Source: Phreatobacter sp.
GTDB taxonomy: Bacteria; Pseudomonadota; Alphaproteobacteria; Rhizobiales; Phreatobacteraceae
Length of the DNA stretch: 49,307 nt
Assembly (NCBI RefSeq): GCF_030691135.1
Contig: NZ_JAUYFA010000004.1
Location: 1-49,307 of the forward strand
Direction of reading: 5' to 3'
The translations under genes and the position numbers were made by a program. A model generated the notes under the pieces. The model was not told where the DNA came from and made no database searches. It was given only the letters and a program-made list of their open reading frames with translations. This document shows, piece by piece, positions 41,653-49,307 of this stretch; positions within the stretch are counted from its first letter, which is position 1; each line of letters opens with the position of its first letter.

Positions 41653-42432
41653 ATGGACGGCATCATGGATCTGGTGCGGCGCAAGTCCGCCTCCATCGCG
41701 CTGATCATCGGCGTCTTCGTCTTCTGGGAGCTCGCCTGTCTCGTCGGCGGCATTTCCGACATCGTGCTGCCGCGCCCGACCCAGATCATCGCGTCGCTGA
41801 TCGAATATTGGCCGGCGATCCAGCCCCATGCGGCGCAGACGCTGTTCACGACGCTGGTGGGCTTCGCCATCGGCGTCGTCATCGGCATCCTGTTCGGCGT
41901 CGGGATCGGCTCCTCGCGCCTCGCCTATGACACCGCCTATCCCCTCCTCGTCGGCATCTCGTCGATCCCCAAGGTGGCGGTGGTGCCGATCTTCGTCCTG
42001 TGGTTCGGCGCCGGCACCGTGCCGGCCATTCTCACCGCGGCGATCATCTCGATCTTTCCGATCGTCGTGAACGTCGCCACCGGCATCGCCACGGTTGAGC
42101 CGGAACTCGAGGATGTCATGAAGACGCTGAAGGCGTCGAAGTGGGACATTCTGTGGAACGTCTCGCTGCCGCGCTCCATGCCCTATTTCTTCGCCTCGCT
42201 GAAGGTGGCGGTGACGCTCGCCTTCGTCGGCTCGGTGGTGGCCGAGACGGTGGCCTCCAACCGCGGCATCGGCAATATGATGATGGTCGCCTCCTCCACC
42301 TTCAACGTGCCGCTGGTCTTTGCCGGCCTCTTCATCCTCGCCGGCCTCGGCGTCGGGCTCTATGCGTTGTTCTCCATCGCCGAGAGCCGCGTCACCGGCT
42401 GGGCCCACCGCAAGGATCTGGCGGTGACCTGA
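41653..42432 (+). CDS. NitT/TauT-type ABC transporter permease (no binding protein nearby)
   Basis: A 259-residue permease with six predicted helices; the EAA loop is around LKASKWDILWNVSLPRSMP. It partners the ATPase whose stop is 1 bp upstream. No substrate-binding protein lies in this cluster, so it must be elsewhere in the genome, or the pair may share one. The next gene is an amidohydrolase 51 bp downstream. Confidence 0.92.
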   Translation: MDGIMDLVRRKSASIALIIGVFVFWELACLVGGISDIVLPRPTQIIASLIEYWPAIQPHAAQTLFTTLVGFAIGVVIGILFGVGIGSSRLAYDTAYPLLVGISSIPKVAVVPIFVLWFGAGTVPAILTAAIISIFPIVVNVATGIATVEPELEDVMKTLKASKWDILWNVSLPRSMPYFFASLKVAVTLAFVGSVVAETVASNRGIGNMMMVASSTFNVPLVFAGLFILAGLGVGLYALFSIAESRVTGWAHRKDLAVT

Positions 42433-42483
42433 AGGGCCTCACGCCCTGTGGCAGTGCCGGCCCTTCCGCCCGCGGAGACCCTC

Positions 42484-43923
42484 ATGCGCATCATCACCTG
42501 TTCCGCCCTGGTCGACCGCGACGGTACCCGCGGTCCCGCCCGCCTGACGCTCGACGGCGACAGGATCGCGGCGATCGAGGCACTGCCGGCGGGGGCGCCC
42601 CATGACGACCTCGTGGTCATGCCGGCCCTCGCCAATGCCCACGACCACGGCCGCACCATCCGCACCTCCTCCATCGGCGGCTTCGGCCGGCCTCTGGAGG
42701 TCTGGCTGCACCGCCTGAGGCTCTTCGCGCCGCTCGACCCCTATCTCGCCGCCGCCGCACCCTTCGCTCGCGCGGTCGCCGGCGGACAGGGGGCGACCAT
42801 GGTCCATTACACCGGCGTGCAGGGCCTGACCCCTTACGTCGACGAGGTCCGCGAGGTGGCGCGGGCCGCCGCCGATGCCGGGCTGCGCATTGCCTTCGCC
42901 ATTGCCATACGCAACCAGAACCCGCTGGTCTATGGCGACAGCGCGCCGGTCCTCGACCAGCTCTCGGCAGCGGCGCGGGCGGAGGTGGAGAAACGCTTCC
43001 TGGCGGCGGCGCCGCTGTCGGTGACGGCTCAGCTCGAACGGGTCGATGCGGTAGCCGAGGCCATCGGCGGGCCGATGGTCGACGTGCAGTATGGCCCGCA
43101 GGGTGTGCAATGGGCGACGCCGGAGCTTCTCGCGGCCATCGCCGAGGCCTCGGCGACGACGGGCCGGCGGGTGCACATGCACCTGCTGGAGACGCGCTAC
43201 CAGCGCGACTATGCCGATCGCACCTTTCCGCAGGGCATCGTCACCTATCTCAAGGAAATCGGCCTGCTGTCGCCGCGCCTCACCCTGGCGCATTGCGTCT
43301 GGGCGCGGCCCGACGAACTGGAGCTCCTGGCGGAGGCCGGTGTCACGGTCTCGGTCAACACCTCCTCGAACCTGGCGCTGCGCTCGGGCCTCGCGCCGGT
43401 CGCGGCCATGCTGAAGGCCGGCGTGAAACTCGCCATCGGCATCGACGGCCAGGCCTTCGACGAGGACGACGACCTCCTGCGCGAGATGCGGCTGATCTGG
43501 TCGCTCCATGCCGGCTGGGGCTTCGACCGCGCCCTGAGCCCGGACGACGTGCTCGGCGCTGTGCTCGCCACCGGTCACCGGACCCTGAATTCGCCGGTCA
43601 CCGGCCACCTCGTCTCGGGCGCGCCCGCCGACCTCGTCGTGGTCGACCGCGCGGCGCTCGACGCCGACGCGCTGATGGCCGTCGACCCCGTCGAACTGCT
43701 GTTCGCCCGCGCCACCGCCCGCCATGTCCGTGAGACGATCGTCGCCGGCCGCACCATCATGCGGGACGGCAAGCTGACGGGGATCGACGCCGAAGCCGTC
43801 CATCAAGAGGTGCGAAGCCGGCTCCGCGCCGGCATGGCGGCGGGCGAGCCGTTCCGGACGGTGCTGCCGGAGCTCGAGACGACAATCTGCCGCCACTTCA
43901 GCGAGCGGCTGGGCTGTTGCTAA
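42484..43923 (+). CDS. Amidohydrolase-superfamily deaminase/hydrolase (cytosine deaminase/SsnA/TrzA-like)
   Basis: A 479-residue metal-dependent hydrolase of the nucleobase-deaminase branch. Metal and catalytic residues: HDH (His53, His55) in ANAHDHGRT, His233 in HMHLLET, His270 in LAHCVW, and Asp321 in GIDGQAFDEDDD. NTSSNLALRSG is the usual substrate loop. The set suits hydrolytic deamination or dechlorination of N-heterocycles (cytosine, guanine, s-triazines); the substrate is unknown. The ATG at 42484 has GGAG 7 bp upstream. It sits right behind the orphan transporter and may act on what is imported. Confidence 0.88.
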   Translation: MRIITCSALVDRDGTRGPARLTLDGDRIAAIEALPAGAPHDDLVVMPALANAHDHGRTIRTSSIGGFGRPLEVWLHRLRLFAPLDPYLAAAAPFARAVAGGQGATMVHYTGVQGLTPYVDEVREVARAAADAGLRIAFAIAIRNQNPLVYGDSAPVLDQLSAAARAEVEKRFLAAAPLSVTAQLERVDAVAEAIGGPMVDVQYGPQGVQWATPELLAAIAEASATTGRRVHMHLLETRYQRDYADRTFPQGIVTYLKEIGLLSPRLTLAHCVWARPDELELLAEAGVTVSVNTSSNLALRSGLAPVAAMLKAGVKLAIGIDGQAFDEDDDLLREMRLIWSLHAGWGFDRALSPDDVLGAVLATGHRTLNSPVTGHLVSGAPADLVVVDRAALDADALMAVDPVELLFARATARHVRETIVAGRTIMRDGKLTGIDAEAVHQEVRSRLRAGMAAGEPFRTVLPELETTICRHFSERLGCC

Positions 43924-43980
43924 ACGGGCCGCTTTGCCTAGATTGCGGCATCCCTTTCCCACTGGTTCAAGGATGGCATC

Positions 43981-45084
43981 ATGGTCCTGCGCTTCCTCGC
44001 GAAACTCGCCGTCGCCGGCGTCGCGACACTCGGTCTCGCCGCGGCCGCTGCCGCGCAGGCGCCCAGGGAGCTGCGGATCTTCAACTGGTCGAACTATATC
44101 GACGAGCAGGTGCTGCGCGACTTCGAGCGCGCCTTCAACGCCAGGGTCACCTACGACACCTATGATTCCAACGAGGTGCTGGAGACGCGGCTTCTCGCCG
44201 GGCGCACCGGCTACGACATCGTGGTGCCCTCGGCGCCCTTCCTCTCCCGGCAGATCGCGGCGAACGTCCACCAGCGGCTGGACATGTCGAAGATCCCGAA
44301 CCGGGTCCATCTGTGGCCGGAGATCCAGCGCCGGGTCGCCGCCTATGATCCCGGCAACGCCTATTCGGTGACCTATCTCTGGGGCACCACCGGCATCGGC
44401 TACAACGTCGCCAAGGTCCGCGAGCGGATGGCCGACGCGCCGCTCGATTCCTGGAAGCTGGCCTTCGATTTCGACACGCTGGCGAAGTTCCGGGATTGCG
44501 GCATCCACTTCCTCGACACGGCCGAGGATTTCCTGCCCTCGGTCATGCGCTATCTCGGCCGCGACCCGAATTCCAAGCGCGCCGAGGACTGGGAGGCTGC
44601 GGCCGCCCATGTGCAGAAGCTGCGCACGCTCGTCACAAAGTTCCACTCGTCCGAGTATGTCTCGGCGCTGGCCAATGGCGACATCTGCCTCGCCGTCGGC
44701 TATTCCGGCGACATCTTCCAGGCGCAGAAACGGGCGAAGGAAGCCGGCAACGGCGTCGACATCCAGTACGTCATCCCGAGGGAAGGCGCCCAGATGTGGT
44801 TCGACCAGATGGCGATCCCCGCCGACGCGCCGAACGCCGATCTCGCCCACGCCTTCATCAACTATCTGAACCAGCCCGAGGTCATCGCCAAGGTGGCGAG
44901 CTTCGTCTCCTATGCCAGCGGCAATCTCGCAGCGCGGCCGCTGGTCACGCCCGCCGTGCGCGACAATCCATCGGTCTACCCGCCGGACGAGGTCATGGCG
45001 CGGCTCTTCACCGTGACCAGTCCCGATGCGCGTCTGCAGCGCGTCATCACCCGCGCCTGGACGCGGGCGAAGACCGGCCGCTAG
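43981..45084 (+). CDS. potF: Putrescine-type polyamine-binding protein PotF
   Basis: A 367-residue periplasmic binding protein with a signal peptide (cleavage near 25, AAAAAQ). It follows E. coli PotF closely in order: RIFNWSNYIDEQVL at the start of the mature part, YDSNEVLETRLLAG, the WGTTGIGYN segment, and LANGDICLAVGYSGD. These include positions that contact putrescine in PotF. It heads a four-gene operon. The 57-bp gap before it holds no clear promoter. Confidence 0.93.
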   Translation: MVLRFLAKLAVAGVATLGLAAAAAAQAPRELRIFNWSNYIDEQVLRDFERAFNARVTYDTYDSNEVLETRLLAGRTGYDIVVPSAPFLSRQIAANVHQRLDMSKIPNRVHLWPEIQRRVAAYDPGNAYSVTYLWGTTGIGYNVAKVRERMADAPLDSWKLAFDFDTLAKFRDCGIHFLDTAEDFLPSVMRYLGRDPNSKRAEDWEAAAAHVQKLRTLVTKFHSSEYVSALANGDICLAVGYSGDIFQAQKRAKEAGNGVDIQYVIPREGAQMWFDQMAIPADAPNADLAHAFINYLNQPEVIAKVASFVSYASGNLAARPLVTPAVRDNPSVYPPDEVMARLFTVTSPDARLQRVITRAWTRAKTGR

Positions 45085-45088
45085 CGCC

Positions 45089-46234
45089 GTGGAGCCTCCC
45101 GAACGTCCTTCCCGCGGCACCTTCGCGCCCTGGGATGAGCCGGCCGCCCAGCCGCTCGTGCTCTTCGACGGCGTGACGAAGCGCTTCGGCGCCGAGACCG
45201 CCGTTTCCGACCTGACCCTCGCCGTCTACGAGCGCGAGTTCTTCGCGCTGCTGGGGCCTTCGGGCTGCGGCAAGTCCACCCTGATGCGGATGCTCGCCGG
45301 GTTCGAGACGCCGAGTGCCGGCCGCGTGCTGCTGGCCGGACAGGACCTCGCCGGCATGCCGCCGCATGTCAGGCCCGTCAACATGATGTTCCAGTCCTAT
45401 GCGCTCTTCCCGCATATGAGCGTGGAGAAGAACATCGCCTTCGGGCTGGAGATGGACGGTCGGCCGCGCGACGAGGTCGGCGCCCGCGTCGCCGAGGCGC
45501 TGCGCATGGTGAAGCTCGAGGGCCTCGCCGGGCGTCGGCCGCACCAGCTCTCCGGCGGCCAGCGGCAGCGGGTGGCGCTCGCCCGCGCCCTGGTGAAACG
45601 GCCGAAGCTGCTGCTCCTGGACGAGCCGCTCGGCGCCCTCGACCGCAAGCTGCGCGAGGAAACGCAGTTCGAGTTGATGGCGCTGCAGGAGCGGCTCGGC
45701 CTCACCTTCATCATCGTCACCCACGACCAGGACGAGGCCATGACCATGGCGACGCGCATCGCCGTGATGGACAAGGGCCGGATCGCCCAGGTGGGAACGC
45801 CAGCCGTCATCTACGAGGCGCCGGCGACGCGCCATGTCGCCGGCTTCATCGGCGAGATCAACCTGGTGGAGGGGACGGTCTCGGGCTGCGATGGCCGCCG
45901 CGTCACGGTGGCGACGGCGGTCGGCGATCTGACCGTCGCCGATGCCGCGGACAGCGTTGCGGTCGGCCAGGCGGTGGCTGTGGCCTGGCGGCCGGAGAAG
46001 ACGCGCATCGTGCGGGCAGGCGAGGCGATCTCCAATGGCCGTGCGGTCATTTCCGGGACGGTCCACGACATCGGCTATCTCGGAGGACGCACGACCTATC
46101 ACGTGGACGTCACCGGCCTCCGGCTGAAGGCGGCGGTGGCGAATGCCGCGCGCAGCGTCGAGCGGCCGATCGGGACAGGCGAGGCGGTGAAGCTGGCGGT
46201 GGCCCCGGACGCGCTGTTGTTGCTGGTGCGGTGA
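45089..46234 (+). CDS. potG: Polyamine ABC transporter ATP-binding protein PotG
   Basis: A 381-residue ATPase: Walker [11 protein letters not shown]-loop [22 protein letters not shown], signature LSGGQRQR, Walker [13 protein letters not shown], and a C-terminal TOBE-type regulatory region (about 280-380). PotFGHI imports putrescine in E. coli. Start is the GTG at 45089, 4 bp after the potF stop. An earlier in-frame ATG lies inside potF. Confidence 0.93.
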   Translation: MEPPERPSRGTFAPWDEPAAQPLVLFDGVTKRFGAETAVSDLTLAVYEREFFALLGPSGCGKSTLMRMLAGFETPSAGRVLLAGQDLAGMPPHVRPVNMMFQSYALFPHMSVEKNIAFGLEMDGRPRDEVGARVAEALRMVKLEGLAGRRPHQLSGGQRQRVALARALVKRPKLLLLDEPLGALDRKLREETQFELMALQERLGLTFIIVTHDQDEAMTMATRIAVMDKGRIAQVGTPAVIYEAPATRHVAGFIGEINLVEGTVSGCDGRRVTVATAVGDLTVADAADSVAVGQAVAVAWRPEKTRIVRAGEAISNGRAVISGTVHDIGYLGGRTTYHVDVTGLRLKAAVANAARSVERPIGTGEAVKLAVAPDALLLLVR

Positions 46235-46237
46235 GCC

Positions 46238-47140
46238 ATGAGTGAGCGCGCCACCCGCCGCACCATCATCCTCGTGCCCTATCTGTGGCTGGTGCTGTTC
46301 TTCCTTGTGCCCTTCGCCATCGTGGCGAAGATGTCGCTGTCGCAGGTGGCGACCGCCATCCCGCCCTATGTGCCGACCTTCGGCCTTGCCGACGGGCCGG
46401 CCGGCTGGCTCGCCAAGGCGCGCGAGCTCTCCCTCGACAACTACGCGCTGATCGCCGGCGACCGACTCTATGTCGACGCCTTCCTCTCCTCGCTGCGCAT
46501 CGCCGCGATCGGCACCGCGATCCTTCTCGTCATCGGCTACCCGATGGCCCATGCCATGGCGCGCGCGCCGGAGCGCTGGCGGCCGATCCTGGTCATGGCG
46601 GTGATCCTGCCGTTCTGGACGAGCTTCCTGATCCGCGTCTATGCCTGGATCGGCATCCTCAAGCCGGAGGGCCTGCTGAACGAACTGCTCCTCGGCATCG
46701 GGATCATCGGCACGCCGCTCCAGATCGCCAATAGCGAGACGGCGGTGCTGATCGGCGTCGTCTATTCCTATCTGCCCTTCATGGTGCTGCCGCTCTACGC
46801 GACGCTGGAGCGCATGGACCGGACGCTGCTGGAAGCGGCCAACGATCTGGGCTGCCCGCCCTGGAAGGCGTTCTGGCGCATCACCGTGCCGCTGTCGCTG
46901 CCCGGCATCGTCGCGGGGTCGTTCCTCTGCTTCATCCCGATCACCGGCGAGGTGGTGATCCCCGATCTCCTCGGCGGCTCCGATACGCTGATGATCGGCA
47001 AGACGCTGTGGACGGAGTTCTTCTCCAACCGCGACTGGCCGGTGGCCTCGGCGGTGGCGGTGCTGCTGCTGTTCATCCTCGTCGGGCCGATCATGGTCTA
47101 CCAGCGCCAGCAGGCGCGGCAGATGGAGGCGGGACGATGA
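46238..47140 (+). CDS. potH: Polyamine ABC transporter permease PotH
   Basis: A 300-residue inner-membrane permease with six helices. The EAA-type loop is ANDLGCPPWKAFWRITVPLSLPG. It starts 3 bp after potG, and potI begins inside its stop (ATGA). It forms the channel with PotI. Confidence 0.93.
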   Translation: MSERATRRTIILVPYLWLVLFFLVPFAIVAKMSLSQVATAIPPYVPTFGLADGPAGWLAKARELSLDNYALIAGDRLYVDAFLSSLRIAAIGTAILLVIGYPMAHAMARAPERWRPILVMAVILPFWTSFLIRVYAWIGILKPEGLLNELLLGIGIIGTPLQIANSETAVLIGVVYSYLPFMVLPLYATLERMDRTLLEAANDLGCPPWKAFWRITVPLSLPGIVAGSFLCFIPITGEVVIPDLLGGSDTLMIGKTLWTEFFSNRDWPVASAVAVLLLFILVGPIMVYQRQQARQMEAGR

Positions 47141-47928
47141 CCTCTCAGCGCTCCCGCTTCCTCGATGCGACCGCCCTGACGCTCGGCTTCGCCTTCCTGT
47201 ACCTGCCGATCGTCATCCTGGTGATCTTCTCCTTCAATGCCAGCCAGCTCGTCACCGTCTGGGGCGGGTTCTCGACACGCTGGTATGCCGCGATCTGGCA
47301 GAACCGCCAGCTGATGGACGCCGCCTGGATGACGGTGCAGGTCGCCGCTGCGTCAGCCGCCTTCGCCACCCTGGTGGGGACCCTCGCGGCGCTGGCGCTC
47401 ACCCGCTACGTCCGCTTCCGCGGCCGGACGCTGTTCTCCGGCCTCGTCTATGCGCCGATCGTCATGCCGGAGGTGATCACCGGCCTGTCGCTGCTGCTGC
47501 TCTTTGTGTCGCTCGGCATCGACCGCGGCTTCTGGACGGTGACCGTGGCGCACGCGACCTTCACCTGCGGCTTCGTCGCGGTGGTGGTGCAGTCGCGGCT
47601 CGTCACCTTCGACCGGTCGCTGGAGGAGGCGGCGGCCGATCTCGGCGCCGCGCCCGCCCATGTCTTCACCCGCGTCACCCTGCCGATCATCGCCCCCGCC
47701 GTGGTAGCGGGCTTTCTCCTCGCCTTCACTCTGTCGCTGGACGATCTCGTCATCGCCTCCTTCACGACGGGGCCGGGATCGACGACGCTGCCGATGCGCA
47801 TCTACAGCCAGGTGCGGCTGGGGGTGACGCCGGAGATCAACGCCATCTCCACCCTGATGATCGCGACGGTGACGGTGCTGGTGATTGCCGCCTCGCTGGC
47901 GACCAAGCGCAGCGCGGCGGCGCGCTGA
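47137..47928 (+). CDS. potI: Polyamine ABC transporter permease PotI
   Basis: A 263-residue permease with six helices. The EAA-type loop is AADLGAAPAHVFTRVTLPIIAPA, followed by the DDLVIASFTTGPG segment typical of PotI/PotC. The ATG at 47137 overlaps the potH stop by 4 bp. It is the last gene of the operon. Confidence 0.93.
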   Translation: MTSQRSRFLDATALTLGFAFLYLPIVILVIFSFNASQLVTVWGGFSTRWYAAIWQNRQLMDAAWMTVQVAAASAAFATLVGTLAALALTRYVRFRGRTLFSGLVYAPIVMPEVITGLSLLLLFVSLGIDRGFWTVTVAHATFTCGFVAVVVQSRLVTFDRSLEEAAADLGAAPAHVFTRVTLPIIAPAVVAGFLLAFTLSLDDLVIASFTTGPGSTTLPMRIYSQVRLGVTPEINAISTLMIATVTVLVIAASLATKRSAAAR

Positions 47929-47999
47929 GCCGCGGCTGTTGACCCGAAGGGTGCGACAGTGATTTCTGGCGGCAGACCCCGTCCGTTCCGCGAGCGCCC

Positions 48000-48857
48000 A
48001 TGTCTGCCGTCGCCAATCTCCTTGGAATCCTCGACCTCGAACGCCTCGAGGTGAACCTGTTCCGCGGCAAGAGCCCGCAGGACGGCTGGCAGCGTGTGTT
48101 CGGCGGCCAGGTGATAGGCCAGGCGCTGGTCGCCGCCTGCCGCACGGTGGAGGACCGCCGGCCGCACTCGCTGCACGGCTATTTCGTCCTGCCAGGCGAT
48201 CCCAAGGCGCCGATCATCTACGAGGTCGAACGGGTACGCGACGGCCGCAGCTTCTCCACCCGGCGGGTGAAGGCGATTCAGCACGGCGCGGCGATCTTCT
48301 CGCTGTCGGCCTCGTTCCATGTCGAGGAGGAGGGCGAGGAGCACCAGTTCGCCATGCCGGATGTGCCGGCGCCGGAGGCGCTGAAGTCGGAGGCCGACGT
48401 GCGCCAGCTCTTCCATGCCCATATGCCCGAGGCCATGAAGGCCTATTTCGCCCGCGAACGGCCCATCGAGATCCGCCCGGTCGAGTTCGGCCGCTATACC
48501 GGGGAGAGCCAGCCGGAGGGCAAGTTCCACGTCTGGATCCGCACCACCGCGCCCTTGCCCGACGACCCCGTCGTCCACCGCTGCGTGCTCGCCTATGCCT
48601 CGGACATGACGCTGCTCGACGCGGCCAACGTGCCGCATGGACGCTCGTTCTTCGACCAGTCGGTGCAGGCGGCGAGCCTCGACCACGCCATGTGGTTCCA
48701 CCGGCCGTTCCGGGCCGACGACTGGCTGCTTTATGCGCATGATTCACCGTCGGGGCAGAACGCCCGCGGGTTTACCCGCGGCTCGATCTACACGCGACAG
48801 GGCGTGCTGGTGGCCTCCGTGGCCCAGGAAGGGCTGCTGCGGAAGAAGCGTATCTGA
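48000..48857 (+). CDS. tesB: Acyl-CoA thioesterase II TesB
   Basis: Hydrolyses acyl-CoA to free acid and CoA in the cytosol. The 285-residue length and double-hotdog layout fit TesB. The N-terminal half has VFGGQVIGQALVAA and SLHGYFVLPGDP. The second half has the catalytic Asp in AYASDMTLLD and a later SLDHAMWFHRPF and RGSIYTRQGVLVASVAQEGL. TesB next to the glnK-amtB pair is seen in several proteobacteria, including E. coli. Confidence 0.95.
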   Translation: MSAVANLLGILDLERLEVNLFRGKSPQDGWQRVFGGQVIGQALVAACRTVEDRRPHSLHGYFVLPGDPKAPIIYEVERVRDGRSFSTRRVKAIQHGAAIFSLSASFHVEEEGEEHQFAMPDVPAPEALKSEADVRQLFHAHMPEAMKAYFARERPIEIRPVEFGRYTGESQPEGKFHVWIRTTAPLPDDPVVHRCVLAYASDMTLLDAANVPHGRSFFDQSVQAASLDHAMWFHRPFRADDWLLYAHDSPSGQNARGFTRGSIYTRQGVLVASVAQEGLLRKKRI

Positions 48858-48863
48858 GAAAAC

Positions 48864-48880
48864 TGCCTCATTTGCAGGCA
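48864..48880 (+). promoter_or_regulatory. NtrC-like site 1 upstream of glnK
   Basis: TGCCTCATTTGCAGGCA: TGC-N11-GCA with symmetric TGCCT/AGGCA arms, 7 bp after the tesB stop. Agreement with the NtrC consensus inside is modest (8 of 17). It could also fold as a small hairpin. Confidence 0.4.
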
Positions 48881-48925
48881 AGAGTCCGGTCCAAAGACGG
48901 CTGAAGATGGGCGCCCCCCGGAGGC

Positions 48926-48942
48926 TGCCCAAAAAGGCGGCA
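48926..48942 (+). promoter_or_regulatory. NtrC-like site 2 upstream of glnK
   Basis: TGCCCAAAAAGGCGGCA: TGC-N11-GCA, 12 of 17 identities to TGCACCAAAATGGTGCA. It lies about 100 bp upstream of the -24 element, the usual distance for an enhancer bound by NtrC. Confidence 0.5.
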
Positions 48943-49026
48943 TTGCCCCCTCTCCAGCCAGACGAGGGCCTCCGGTCCCATTCTCAACCCTTTGCCAATG
49001 CTTCGAAATTCGCCGCGTTCCGACTG

Positions 49027-49042
49027 TGGCACGCGACTTGAT
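49027..49042 (+). promoter_or_regulatory. Candidate sigma-54 promoter of glnK
   Basis: TGGCACGCGACTTGAT: a perfect -24 TGGCACG and correct spacing to TTGA. The -12 element has GA instead of GC, a known weakening change. It predicts a leader of about 95 bases. Confidence 0.55.
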
Positions 49043-49049
49043 TCTATGA

Positions 49050-49307
<258 letters not shown>

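Noticed and set aside
43924..43980. Search for a sigma-54 promoter before potF
   Set aside because: GG and GC pairs are present but not at the 10-base separation required.

Overview
The window is 49.3 kb of GC-rich (roughly two-thirds G+C), densely coded chromosomal DNA. It looks like an alphaproteobacterium of the order Hyphomicrobiales (Rhizobiales). The reasons are an NdvA/ChvA-type cyclic beta-glucan exporter, a separate Lrp-type PutR beside a PutA that lacks the DNA-binding domain, an Omp25/RopB-type outer-membrane protein, a Blastochloris-type homospermidine synthase, an SDR-uvrC pair, and a GTTC-N7-GTTC LexA box. The genus cannot be fixed from sequence reading alone. No rRNA, tRNA, CRISPR, prophage, plasmid origin or transposase was seen; this is core chromosome, not an island.

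Layout. (1) 1-7345, minus strand: a metallo-beta-lactamase-fold hydrolase, then a tight nucleoside-salvage operon (cdd-punA-deoC-deoA-deoB, mostly with overlapping ends), then ndvA; a palindromic intergenic repeat lies at the left edge. (2) 7612-14043: a penicillin-acylase-family Ntn hydrolase, a small ORF, and the divergent putR/putA pair for proline catabolism. (3) 14056-16430: an EamA permease, a stand-alone HisE-like pyrophosphohydrolase behind nested palindromes, a DUF167 protein fused in frame to an exported-looking tail, and YggT. (4) 16519-19339: a complete NitT/TauT-type ABC importer with a sigma-54-like promoter. (5) 19546-28933: DUF3108 protein, heparinase II/III-family protein, purH, YbjQ, an MFS permease, an AhpD-like protein, gamma-glutamyltransferase, and a small gene under a predicted LexA/SOS promoter. 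(6) 29006-35706: quinone oxidoreductase, ydcF-plsC, uvrC with a pteridine-reductase-like SDR, and an outer-membrane barrel. (7) 35820-39793: ccmCDG, an enoyl-CoA hydratase, and homospermidine synthase with a structured leader. (8) 39864-43923: a second copy of the palindromic repeat, a CinA-C amidase, an ABC ATPase and permease lacking a binding protein, and an amidohydrolase, again behind a sigma-54-like promoter. (9) 43981-47928: potFGHI polyamine importer. (10) 48000-49307: tesB and the first 53 codons of glnK, with NtrC-like sites and a sigma-54-like promoter.

Two themes connect the genes. One is nitrogen: proline oxidation, gamma-glutamyl hydrolysis, nucleoside and polyamine salvage, two NitT/TauT-type transporters and glnK, with three separate sigma-54-like promoters. 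The other is polyamines: homospermidine synthase and a putrescine-type importer lie within about 9 kb. The items most worth a second look are the leaderless SOS-controlled small gene (28541), the DUF167 chimera (15513-16130), the overlapping palindromes before the HisE-like gene (15062-15131), the terminator-like hairpin in the homospermidine synthase leader (38295-38327), and the sigma-54-controlled orphan transporter with its amidohydrolase (40681-43923).
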